This document shows, one piece after another, positions 10,903-21,382 of a DNA stretch of 64,000 bases (positions are counted from its first letter, which is position 1; every line of letters starts with the position of its first letter). The notes beneath the pieces were generated by a model. The model made no database searches. It saw only the letters and a list, made by a program, of their open reading frames with translations, and was not told the origin of the DNA. Source of the DNA: Sporopachydermia quercuum (Eukaryota; Ascomycota; Sporopachydermiomycetes; Sporopachydermiales; Sporopachydermiaceae); contig BCGN01000009.1 of assembly GCA_001599295.1 (NCBI GenBank), forward strand, positions 62,001-126,000, in the 5' to 3' direction. The translations under genes and the position numbers were made by a program.

Positions 10903-11239
10903 TGACAGTACCTATTGGTATTGAAACAGACATCTACGATATTTGACGACATATTCAGATATCGTAGATATCTCTTGACTCAAGAGAACGGGAAACTACC
11001 ATCGCCAAAAGGTATTAATGAGTTAGCAGATATGTTTAGAAAGAGTAATGAGAGTCCCAGCACTGTTATATTAGTACTGGATTAATTGTATCATCTAATC
11101 ACCAGAGACCAGAACCCTCTAACCTTTTCTCGTGGGCCGTCCAGCCTAATTCCATTCTGACATTAATTGGTATTGCTACTGCTCTTGCTTTAACTGTTAG
11201 GTTTCTTCCTACCTCCTTAAGTCTGACAGTACCTATTGG
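10903..11239 (+). repeat. Pair of 16-bp direct repeats, 321 bp apart
   Basis: TGACAGTACCTATTGG occurs at 10903-10918 and again at 11224-11239. Both copies are preceded by loosely similar pyrimidine-rich sequence. They could be remains of a local duplication or of an inserted element. Confidence 0.55.
10932..10987. repeat. Two stacked inverted repeats
   Basis: ATCTACGATAT at 10932-10942 is matched exactly by its inverse ATATCGTAGAT at 10959-10969 (16-nt loop). Directly after it, 10971-10987 is a 17-bp palindrome with one central unpaired base (TCTCTTGA/TCAAGAGA). It sits inside the zone of possible retroelement debris. No function is assigned. Confidence 0.6.
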
Positions 11240-11300
11240 AACAACTTCCACACTCTCTGCTCCCAGATATTGGTCCTACTACTACCTCAATGCATGAATT

Positions 11301-11889
11301 GTTCGTATTAGTATCACAATNCTGTGCTTCCATGAGTAAATCAATGATCACGTTGGCTCCCCGTTCAACCAGTGGGCATTTTATATCCAATAGAGAACTC
11401 TTGAAATATCTTCCAACCAAATCTATTACCATTATCAACGGGAATTGTTATGGTTTGTTATGATTTTCCCACTTATTTCCAGCCCCAGTTCCATTGATAC
11501 TTTGCTCTACTGCTCCTAGCAAAGTTGAAGCTTTGGTTAAGTGAATCCGACCGTTAGAAGATTCCTGTTTGAATATTCCTGTCGAAAAGTAAAAGCTGGT
11601 GAAAATTGGAGCCGTATCACTTGCTCCTGAAAGGCAATTGTCTTGTTCCAACGATTGAATTAGTTCATCCTCTTGCTTCCCAGTGCTACTTTACATAAAA
11701 CATAAACTGTTGAAATTAAAGTATTCAAGCCATTTAATCCATTCAAGCCATTAAAATCACTCAAGTAATGCAAGCAATTCAGGCAATTCAGGCTGTTTAA
11801 ACCAATCATAAGCCATGTTGGAACTTCACTTGCTTCTCCTGCCTATCAAAGCAAACTTGTACTTCCATTAAAAGAAAACCGCTCTTCTT
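11301..11889. other. Intergenic with imperfect short repeats
   Basis: From about 11726 to 11800 there are imperfect repeats of ATTCAAGCCATT and CAATTCAGG units. Short overlapping frames on both strands in this stretch match no family that I recognise and are not called as genes. One N lies near 11.33 kb. Confidence 0.45.
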
Positions 11890-13681
11890 TCAAAGCAGAA
11901 ACTCGTCATCGTCATCCAGTTTTCTGCCAATGACTTTCTCCTTTGCTTGAGAGAACTCGACAGGATAGAAATCCTGCAGTTTCGCTGANAAACTGTTGGA
12001 TTTCTGTTGGCATCTCTTGAGGTTTTTCTCCACCTGTTTGATGGTTTTATATCTCGTTTTCATTAGCTTTTTGATATCTTCGGTTCTTTGGTTTAATTGT
12101 AAGAGCAACGATTCGATCTCACGGACTTTCGAGTTGATGATTCCTGAGCTAGAAAAGACGAGATGAGGATTTGTTAGTAGATAGGAAGAAAAAGAGGGAG
12201 ATGATGAATTGTTGGATTCTTATAGTAGACAGGGCCGTCATACGAGATGATGATACGAGAGAGGCATGGTAACAGAGAAGAACAATAGCCATAGTGACAA
12301 TGATAGTATAACAGCATTCAATGACAGAATTGTACGTCAAATTGTATGCCAAATTGAATTCCAGCTGCGATAGAATCGGGACAGAATGATAGTCATGGGC
12401 GTAGTGATAATAGCTGGCATTTACTATGATACTATTATACCATAAAGATGTGTCATATGCATATGGAGTACCAACTATTAGTTTATCGTCAACTGTCGTA
12501 CTGATAATAACAGTGCATAATAGTTCATGAGATTTCATAACAATTCACACTAGGGCACCATCAACAGCTATATCTATAAAAACTATAACTTGTGATTGAT
12601 GCCCAATGAGCTACTGGCGCTGTTCTCTCACCTGAATTGGAAATGAGGGTATGAGGTTTAGTCCATGATTTGTATGTAAGGAAAAGAATCTTCCAGCCGG
12701 TTTCTGGTTGGTTTTATCAGAAAGATCATCCTTTTACCTCCAGCTTCTATCAGTTGTAACCCTGCATAGTTACTGCAGGTTGGTGATCCATTGTTGGCTG
12801 ATATCCTATCATATTCATCATATCCCACCCTCATCATCAGAATCCACTTCTAATCCATCAAATACTTACGTTCTAGCCTGCAAAACAATAGCTCTATCAA
12901 GCTTGGAAGAGTCTAATGCATTATTCAGCTGATTGATCAAATAGCCATCAACTGAAAACTGATCAATTCTATCGTAGCTTAAAACATCAGCAAATGAAGA
13001 TGTAACTGAATCATCATCCGTTTCGTTATTACCTGCTGGATGATTGCTGGAATATAATAAAGCCTTTATATTGTCAACATCAACATTGTTAGTAACTTCC
13101 TGGTTTTCCTGGTTCTCTTGGTTCTGTTCATGGCTATATAGTTTAATACTATCATCGTTGTCATTAATTCTCTTACTTCTATTCCTCTCATTTATACCAC
13201 TATCAGTCGAGCCAGCGTCTTGCAATAAGTTTCTACTGTTATCCATGTTTTCCTCTATTTCTTCTTCTATCTCGTTTTCCTCTGGCTCCGGCAGAGCAAA
13301 CGTCCTACTAGGTACAATAGGCCCTTGGTTATATACATAGCCAGGTCTCCGTTGATAAGGAGAGCCATGGATATCATCATCAGAATCTACCTGGTCGTTA
13401 TGGAGACTGAATTCATCTTGAATATACTCCTCGGCTGCGTTAAATGAGTCATTGAATGTCGATGATAACGAAACAGAACGTAGTCTGAGGTTTGTAGCTG
13501 ATTGAGACCCAGTAGCATTGGAATTAGTAGTTTTGCTTGTATTGGTAGTATTGGTTGTGTTAGAAGTCATATCAGAGCTTCTGCTCCCGATAGAAACACC
13601 AGAAAGCTCACTGATGGTTCTATTTCGACTTTTGGAGTTTCCTGTGGCTTTCGTTTGATTATTCGGCTGCATTTTGGCCAT
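11890..13681 (-). CDS. KXD1: KxDL-domain BLOC-1 subunit Kxd1, two exons
   Basis: Subunit of the yeast BLOC-1 complex on endosomes, which tunes Rab5-type (Vps21) signalling and endosome maturation. Exons are 13681-12870 and 12148-11890, giving 356 residues. The C-terminal KxDL domain spans the splice: INQLNNALDSSKLDRAIVLQ, then RTSGIINSKVREIESLLLQL, then a coiled coil (RTEDIKKLMKTRYKTIKQVE). The intron has a GTAAGT donor, an exact TACTAAC branch site at 12179-12173 and an acceptor TAG 24 nt further on, and the joined codon restores the family's TSG. The first ~220 residues are disordered (Ser, Asn, Thr, acidic), so the protein is longer than S. cerevisiae Kxd1. One N lies in exon 2. A 5-nt upstream exon with its own GTAAGT near 13.75 kb is conceivable but not needed. 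The gene is divergent from APL5. Confidence 0.85.
12149..12869 (-). other. 721-nt intron of KXD1
   Basis: Long for a yeast intron. Donor is GTAAGT, branch site TACTAAC, acceptor TAG. I looked for an intronic box C/D snoRNA: ATGATGA- and CTGA-like motifs occur on the sense strand, but no terminal stem pairs them. Short open frames inside are not supported as genes. Confidence 0.85.
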
Positions 13682-14931
13682 AAATATGCTTGTTGTATGT
13701 GTAGAAGGGGCACCTAACGATAGGTTACCAGAAGCTGACTACTTACAGCATGAAAGTCGAGTTTTGATGGTATAATGTCGCCCAAAATCTTATAATAAGC
13801 CCAATTGTCGATTTTGATATTGTAGGGGTTGTTGCAGCAAATTAATAGTATTATTTGACATCAAATTTGACGATTAGTCAAAATAGCGAGGATAATGTAA
13901 GGAAAAAAGTGCTCATAAGAAGAGCGTATAGTATTAAGGTTGGGTTTATGTATAATATATGTATACTTGTGCATTAATCATGCACTGTAGAGAGCAAGAG
14001 GAACTTACTGTTAAGCAAAAGTGAAATAAGCACACTCAATTCAGAGTATGCCGGAGATTGTCAGAATAATTTAATGGCTAAAATATCAAAAATATAAGTT
14101 CTTATTTCAACCTATAGTTTCATACTGTTAGTTACTGTAGAGATTATACTACTGTAATGATGTATATGATCTGATAGGGAGTATTTAAAGTTTACTGCTA
14201 TGCACTTTTAGGAATTCTGCGAAACCTTACANCTTTTCCAAGCCACAATTGGGGAAATACCCATTCTTCGTCAACTATTAAGTTCACCCATTACTATCCA
14301 AAATAACTGATAAACCTCCTGAATATGTTGGTCTGTCCAAAAATACTAATTTCAATAGTCAAATTTTCAATTGACCNCCTTCCATCCAGCAAAACTCCTA
14401 CCCAAATACTCACTACCACCATTGCTAAGCCACTCTGTAATCTCCTCCCTTCTAATCCATCTTCATGCATCAATTCTGCACTATCATGCTCCTACCCTAA
14501 TCCTACCGCCTACTTATGTGGCTTAGCATTACCTATCTCCTTCACGTGATTCAACTCTCCCCAAATCATCGACAGCTTGTTGATTGCAATTTACAGCTCA
14601 ATTACCTACGACTCACAGTCATCATCAATGACAAGAATAACAAGAGAAATCAATCCTTTGGAACCTAATAAATAGGATATTATCACCAGAACAGCATATA
14701 TTTGATAATGAAACGTTTGTTGCAAGCCGAATGAAGAAGAATTGCTTGTTTCCATCGATACTTAGTTGACTGAATTGCCCTGTTGTTGTGTTGTGATAGA
14801 CTGGCTGTTCTATCAGTGAAGGAAGACCTGTTGGATATTTCATTATACTGCTGCTGGCATTTGATTTCTAGAAGCTTCAAGGCAAGATATCTGCAACTTT
14901 TTCCTTGATTTCCAACAAATTTTAATACATA
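13682..14931. promoter_or_regulatory. Shared divergent region between KXD1 and APL5
   Basis: This gap of about 1.25 kb holds both promoters. A perfect TCACGTGA palindrome lies at 14542-14549. Small open frames on both strands (14.3-14.9 kb) look random. Two N positions occur, near 14.23 and 14.38 kb. Confidence 0.6.
14542..14549. promoter_or_regulatory. CACGTG (Cbf1-type) site upstream of APL5
   Basis: TCACGTGA is the preferred core of the yeast bHLH factor Cbf1. It sits about 380 bp before the APL5 start. Occupancy is inferred from the motif only. Confidence 0.45.
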
Positions 14932-17900
14932 ATGTCAAGAAATCTCCAAGCCCGAGATCAAATGAGGTCTCGGCTGAGACCTTTTGGTATAGTGTGAGTA
15001 CACAATTATGCAGCTTCTAACTTCTCCTAGGATCATAATCCTTATTACTATTGTTGTTTTCTTTATTTACTAACATCTCAGGTTTGAAAAATCTTTGACA
15101 GATCTCATTAATGGCATCAGAGCTCATCCGAACCCTACAGAAAGAGAAAAGTTCCTTCAGGACGCTGTGGCTGAATGCAGAAAAGAAGTAAGAAGTGCTG
15201 ATGTGGAATTAAAAACAATGGCTGTGTTAAAACTGGCTTATCTTGAAATGTATGGCTACGATATGACCTGGGCCAATTTTCACGTTTTAGAAGTAATGTC
15301 TTCTGCTAAATTCCAACAGAAAAGAGTTGGTTATTTAGCAGCTATTCAAGGGTTTAGAAATGATACTGATGTTCTTATGCTTACTACTAATTTGCTCAAG
15401 AAGGACCTTGCTTCTCGACATATTATTGATATTTCAATGGCTTTAAGTGGGACTGCATCTTTTGTTACGTCTTCTTTAGCTAGAGATGTCTGTGATGATA
15501 TATCTAGAATGCTTACTCATTCTAGGCCTTACATTCGGAAGAAAGCTGTGCTGGCTATGTATAAGATATTTGTTCACTATCCTGAGGCTCTACGGACTAT
15601 TTTCCCTAGAATACGGGAAAGGCTTGAAGACGATGATCCCAGCGTTGTATCTGCTACTGTTAATGTTATATGCGAGCTAGCCAAAAAGAACCCCCGGAAC
15701 TACCTATCGCTGGCTCCTCAGCTGTACGAGCTGCTCCAGGAGTCAAACAACAACTGGATGCTTATCAGGATCCTCAAATTGTTTTCCTCGCTGGCTCAGA
15801 TTGAACCCAGACTGAAACAGAAGCTCCTGGGACCAATTATGGATCTGTTGGAGAAAACTAGTGCTGATTCGCTGAAATACGAAGCCATTAATTGTATAAT
15901 CACTGGTGGGATGCTCGATAGACAGATTTCGGAAATGTGTGTGAAATACCTGGTGGAATTCGTGGAAAGCGATGATCAGAACCTGAAATATGTAGCCTTA
16001 TTGGCGTTCTGCAAGATTGCCAAGCTCCATCCCGTCTTTCTACACGATCACGACCAAATCATCCTTAGTTCTATTGACGATGGAGACATCTCCATCCGAG
16101 AACGGGTTTTGGAGCTCATTTCTGGCATTGTCAATGAAGACAATATTGTAGAAATTGTGAACAAGTTGATGGTGCAGCTGCTGCCTTCATTGCAAGACCA
16201 GGACGATGATCTAGAGGGAGACAGTGAAAATAGCAGCTTGGATCCTTCTTCCAGTGCTCATGAAGAGAACATTGCTATTGGGTTCAATAAAAGGACCCTC
16301 CAGAAAGAACTAGACTCGTTGGCTCTTCCCGACAAATACCGTAGCGATGTCATTCGCAAAATAATAGCCATTTGTTCGTTTGAAATGTATAAAACGATCC
16401 CCAGCTTTGAATGGTACATTGCTGTGCTGACAGACCTGGTGAAACTAAGCAGGAGACTATCGCCCTTGCTAGCATACGAAATTGGCGAGCAGATCAGAGA
16501 TATTGCCGTGAGAGTGCCCAACGTTAGAAGCACGGTTGTTGTTGCCTGCTTAAAACTCGTCCTGGACATTAACATTGTAACTACCTGTCCTGGGATCCTC
16601 CCGCCTGTAATGTGGGTCATTGGCGAATTTGCCAGCAGTGTGCCAACCGATTTATACGATATTGTCAAGAACATCCTTAGAATCATGCTTAATGCTTCCG
16701 AGACTCATTCCACTGCTCTAGACGCAGAGACTCTGGTTATATACTTGCAAGCGTTGCCTAAGCTTTTTTCTACTATAGCCAATGCTAATGGCAATAGTGG
16801 AAACGACAGCACGAGCTGGGCTGGCTGGGATTCGTTCAAAGCGGAAAAGATCATAGGCTTATGCCAATTGTACGTACAAGTGTTTGAAAAATACTCGGTA
16901 TCAATTTTCTATGAGGTCCAGGAAAGAAGCGTTGAGTTTCTAGAACTATTCAGAGTTCTCCTAGAAGCTGTTAAAGAACATCCATCGAATGCTGATGAGC
17001 CTCCTTTGCTGTTATCCCTGGCATTGCCGTCCTTGTTTTCTCTCTGGACATTAAACCCTGTAGCTAAGGGAACCCAGTATCGAATTCATCCTCCGGCAGA
17101 TTTGGACCTGGACGAAGTTATATATTCAGAAAGCAGCCTTGGCAGTGGCGATGATGGTGATGGTGATGATTATGGTGATAGCAGGCTGTTTTCTGAGCCG
17201 GAAGACGATGATGAGGACTACGAGCTCTACGGTGACGACCAGGATACCCCAGGGGCTTACGGTGAAGGAAACCATGAATGGAAGAGCAGNGTTAAAGGAA
17301 TTGTTGTTCATGATGTCAGGAGCGAAGAAAGTAATGAGGAGACACTTAGAAGGAAGCAGGAGCGGCTGGAACGTCAGAAATACGATCCTTTCTATATATC
17401 CAGCGGGAAAGAAGAGTCTAAAGATGTTTCTACTGCTAGCAGTGCCAATGGCCTTAGTAACAGAAGCAGCAGGAATAATTCGGCGAAATCCAGCGCGTCT
17501 CCGGATGCCGATAAGCTAGATATTGAAGAAATCTCTATTAATGCATTGTCGTTAGCAGGCGATCGTAGCACTGGAGCTGTTACAAAAAAGAAAAAGAGTA
17601 AAAAGGTCAGGAAACCAGAGATTCTTGCTGACGAGACCGTGTTTGGCGATGAAGACGCTGATCTAACTGTGCGAGGTATAGCCATTGCAGGCAAAGTCGA
17701 TAGCAGTAGAAATAGTGGATTTTATAGTGATGAAACAGGAAATAGCATTGGTAAAGGCGGAATTAAAGGGATCAAGCAGGAAAAGAAGAAGAAAAAGAAT
17801 AAGCTGATGATCGACACATCGGAGCTTGATAGTTTTGATATTGAGAAGGAGAATCCCAATGACGACGGTAACGATGATGACGTTAATAGCATTGACATTG

Positions 17901-18169
17901 AAGCATTGAGAAAGCAGCTGGAGGGATTTCCAGTTAGTAAACAAGCAGAAGAGGAGCCTTTAGGTAAACCTGTTATTAAGAAGAAGAAGAAAAAGGTATC
18001 TTCTAAAATAGTAGTAGGCGATGATAAGGAGAAGAAGAAAATGAATAAAAAGAAGAGCAAAGAGAACGAAGGAAAAGAAAGAAAGATAACGGTGGATGAT
18101 GAAGGAAATGAGGTTATAGTTGTTTCCAAAAGTAAGAAGAAAAAGCCGAAAGTTGCCCTGATTGAGTGA
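14932..18169 (+). CDS. APL5: AP-3 adaptor complex delta subunit Apl5, two exons
   Basis: Large subunit of the AP-3 coat, which carries cargo such as alkaline phosphatase and Vam3 from the Golgi directly to the vacuole. Exon 1 is 14932-14993 and exon 2 is 15082-18169 (1049 residues). The first exon supplies RSRLRPFGIV, which joins FEKSLTDLINGIRAHPN, the classical delta-adaptin N terminus. The 88-nt intron has a GTGAGT donor and TACTAAC just before the CAG. An HEAT/armadillo trunk fills about 30-620 (YLEMYGYDMTWANFHVLEVM). An acidic hinge at about 690-720 follows, then a long charged tail with repeated KKKKK blocks. The adaptin-type start without an initiating Met at exon 2 is what reveals the intron. 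One N lies in the hinge. Confidence 0.95.
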
Positions 18170-19571
18170 TGAGTGAAAGTATTGGTAATTACCAAAGGAT
18201 TGTCTGGAAGATAGAAGTTTATTGCTGTTATTAATATACTATAACATAAATAGTAGAAAATTATTAGTATTGATANAAATATAATCAAATTAGTGCTATT
18301 ATTATCATTTAGGGCTGTTGATAATGGCTTCCCAAGAATCCGTTGAGAGTCCTCTACTGTAATATGTGATTTGCTGAAAGTGCTTTCGATATGATTCAAT
18401 GCTAGGTTTCTCACTGTTATGAAAGCAGAGATAGAATTGAATGTCAATGTTCTTCTCTTCTCAGAGTTTAGCTATATTGATTAAGCTGCAACCGTTTTAT
18501 AGTAACAAGAAAATTATAATAAAACAAGTAAATGGCATATAAAAGCATCAAGTGACAGCAATAAATAGGAAAATTTTCGAGTAGTTCCAACCGGTACAGG
18601 ATTTCGAACATTAGGGGAAGTTTCCCTAAGAAATTAGTACAATAATTCTATTTTCTGTTGTAGAATTCTGCTCCAAGGAAATATCCTGTACCGGGTTCTG
18701 CGTGGGAGCTGCTCCAGGTATCACAAGGAATTTGTTGAGGCCACCTCTGGCGCACCTCTGGCACTAATCCTGTACTAGGGCTCGTAGGAGTTTGTGCTAT
18801 TGTTAGCGCAAGTTAGGAATGAGCCAATGATGGCATTTTGGAGAATTTATTATAAATCTGCTGAATTAATTAATCATAACGGTTAATTATTTAAATCGTT
18901 TCACAAGATAGCAGAAAACAGTACACACTGTTTTCTTGGTTTCTGATGATTCATAGAGTGTCAAACAGTAGTTATACTCTCGGTAACTATTAATTGTTAT
19001 TCATGAAGGCGCAACTGGCAATCTTCCGAAGAAGAACTATGATAAATCAGATCTATCAGCAAATAATTACAATCAGTTTATTCTTTCATCTGTTGTCCTA
19101 TCACCCTTTCAGCGAAAGCAGATTCCAGCTTATCCGTTTATGGTGTGTAGTTCATACACAACACACTACAATCTACTGCAATACAATAAATATATATCAA
19201 TTGAAACATGAAAACACATACAAACATATGTAGACATAATCATCTATATAAATCACATATAGATAATATTGCATGACCTGTGTACCAATTGATTTGATAT
19301 GATTTAAATATGCAATCTAATGAATAACTAATAATTCCCCGTTAAAGTTGTTCTTATAAATCCTTCTTCATTCCTTCCTCCTTTCCCTCTTATGCTTTGA
19401 TACTATCGTATACTTTCGCTATAATGTAGTAGTAGTAAACCTACTAGCACTATTGTCAATATATTGAACTCCTACTCCAAATATCTCTTCTCCTCACTTC
19501 TTTTCTCTAACAGAGAATATGAGCCGTTTTAATAAATGTATGTCTTTAAAATCCTTCCACTGGCTATTCAA
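18170..19571. other. Convergent gap between APL5 and a small membrane gene
   Basis: Apart from the repeat family at 18.59-18.78 kb, described separately, nothing coding is visible. The interval contains several AT-rich stretches and one N near 18.28 kb. Confidence 0.5.
18589..18779. repeat. Three-copy CCTGTAC motif with a long inverted repeat
   Basis: AACCGGTACAGGAT at 18589-18602 has a near-exact inverse, ATCCTGTACCGGGTT, at 18683-18697. A third, diverged copy, ATCCTGTACTAGG, lies at 18767-18779. A tandem 11-bp unit CACCTCTGGCG/CACCTCTGGCA sits at 18742-18763. The block is more GC-rich than its surroundings. It could fold as a hairpin of about 109 nt if transcribed, or be the remnant of a small inverted-repeat element. 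Confidence 0.6.
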
Positions 19572-20491
19572 CTAAGAAGATTCAGCACCAGCANCAGCAG
19601 CAGCTCTTCTTTCTTTTCTTGCTCTTGATAAAGCAGTCAATCGGCTTGCTAGTAATTCATCTTGTTTCTGGTTCAATCCATGCAAATAATAGCCAATGCC
19701 CATCCAAACAGCCGCACTGATAGCATAGCCAGGTAGCCAAGATTTGAGTGATCGCTGTTGAATTCCTAATTGATAAGCTCTAGTAGCCAATCCTAATGAT
19801 AGTTAGTATGATAGAAGAGTCAAATAAAGGGAATTGATAAGATATCATTAGATGGGTTCGGAAATCAGACAGATAGTTGTACGATGCCGATTCTAAACTG
19901 AGTATTCAGTGTTTGTACGGAACATGATTTGGCCTTAGGTTTCAGACAGGAAATAACAGTTGATATTGAAGTTTCTTGTATACATATCGGTAGCAATTGG
20001 TACACATTTGAATGATCTGCAGAGGAATGACTAGTATCTCTTCCATTAAAGTTGACGATTTTTTAAGCATTGTGTTCGTTGCAAACTATTTTCTATAGTT
20101 TGAATTGTGATGTCCTCACAGATCCCTTTGGCCTATGACATAGTTGATAGTCGATGTAGTTATTTGTAGTCTGTCTTTCATTATCTAGCAGGGATTTTTC
20201 AAATATTCTGTAAATAACTGATTATGAGCATTTATACCTTCAAAACATAACAATAACAAGGATAATTTTGTCATGAACTTGGTGCACGCTTCTCAAGTTC
20301 CCAAATTCCTCCAATCTCTAACTTCAGCTTTGAGACATCTTTTAAAAAGAGCACAATCAAATCCTGTTTATATACGCCTAAGCCCATTTCTTATCCATTC
20401 TTATCCATCCAATTTTGATATCTATCGAACAAAATCACATATACCACTTACCAAAAGCACCCCAGCCTGCTAATTGTAATCCCAATGCCAT
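19572..20491 (-). CDS. Small one-helix membrane protein, possible complex I accessory subunit
   Basis: Two-exon gene for an 86-residue protein. Exon 1 is only 40 nt (20491-20452) and reads MALGLQLAGWGAF. Exon 2 (19792-19572) continues GLATRAYQLGIQQR, then one hydrophobic helix (GYAISAAVWMGIGYYLHGL), then a charged, basic tail (RKERRAA). The intron has GTAAGT, an exact TACTAAC and a TAG acceptor, and the joined codon is GGA. Size, the single helix and the basic tail suggest a mitochondrial inner-membrane protein. I suspect a fungal accessory subunit of NADH:ubiquinone oxidoreductase (NUUM-like), from general pattern only. An ATP-synthase small subunit is an alternative. One N lies in an Ala/Gly-rich stretch near the end. 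Confidence 0.7.
19793..20451 (-). other. 659-nt intron in a 261-nt coding gene
   Basis: More than twice the length of the coding sequence it interrupts. Donor is GTAAGT, branch TACTAAC (19808-19802), acceptor TAG within about 9 nt. No box C/D signature is seen on the sense strand. Confidence 0.8.
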
Positions 20492-21382
20492 CTTTAACAA
20501 TAATATATGTTATATCAACCAAAACCTAACGTCTACTTCTCTGGTATTTATATAATCATCAACAGTAGTTTCGACGCCAAGATCTATCAGCAAAAACTAT
20601 AGCAATACGTTATTGTCATCACCACACATTGCCTTGATACTGTTATTGTATGCAATCCCATTGCAGATGCTTACAGTAGTAATTCTGGTTGAGCAAATGA
20701 TGATTGGATCAATGATTGGATGTAGAACTGTTAGTGCTGAGATATTCGCTGAAAGATGGGTTTATTAGAAAGAACTGCGTATATTGAGGAATTAGAAGAT
20801 AGCAAGGATTTTAAGGTGAGACGTGAAGTTACAAATAAGAGAAATGGAAATGAAGAGTTAAATATGATTATTTAAACAGTATATCATCAGGTGACTCTCT
20901 GTGTGCCCTTTAAGAAGATTAAGTACTATTTGATTGTTTGTGTTTTGTGCTTAGTGATAAGAACCTACCACATATAACTGATGATCTGCTGTTTGTTGTT
21001 GTTGCTGTAATGTTATTGGTTGCATACGTACTAACTGAGTGCAGAGATGTCTGTATTTACGATGGTTTACAGTTGCTTTGAAATAGGAGCGTGAGCTAGT
21101 TGAAACGAGTCATAAGGACACATTGGCAGACAAAGGAAAAAAGGGAAGCTAGAGAAAAAAGAATTCGAAGACAATTAACAGACACATGATAGTAGAACGT
21201 AACAGTAGATAAGATAGTGTGTTTGATTTTTCTAGTGATTTCAATAGGTTGTTTGATTATAGGAAGTATTTCTGAGTAGTAGTTACCATTGGTTTCGTGT
21301 TGTGAATCCCTGAGACCGTTGAATTCTGATACTGCAGTTTGCGAACGCTCCGCAACATTTTACAACTTAACAACAATTCGAT
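20492..21382. other. Divergent gap upstream of the small membrane gene and DPP1
   Basis: It holds both promoters. A 39-codon frame beginning at 20756 (MGLLERTAYIEE...) is the only coding-like stretch. It has no recognisable family and is not called. Confidence 0.45.

Larger units (their letters stand above)
9698..11300 (+). mobile_element. Possible decayed LTR retroelement relic (Ty3/Gypsy-like)
   Basis: Tentative fossil. A candidate 182-bp LTR-like block (9698-9879) opens with TGTTGAT and closes with the exact inverse ATCAACA, and has a TATA-like CATAAATAA inside. About 340 bp downstream on the same strand, a short stretch near 10.22-10.27 kb reads like the active-site region of a retroviral-type aspartic protease. 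No reverse transcriptase, RNase H or integrase is recognisable and I found no second LTR, so most of the element would be missing. If real, it is old, deleted and heavily broken. The gene-poor gap fits a graveyard site, but chance resemblance is not excluded. Confidence 0.25.

Noticed and set aside
11217-11651. Possible minus-strand gene from overlapping short frames
   Set aside because: Short frames on both strands overlap, none match a family, and no start with splice signals could be assembled. The sequence lies beside the possible retroelement debris.
12149-12869. Intronic box C/D snoRNA in KXD1
   Set aside because: ATGATGA- and CTGA-like motifs exist on the sense strand, but no flanking stem and no paired C'/D' set could be made.
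13682-13760. Micro-exon upstream of KXD1
   Set aside because: ATGCT followed by GTAAGT, and an AG acceptor before the called start, could add four residues in frame. The intron would be very short and lacks a good branch site, so the simple start was kept.
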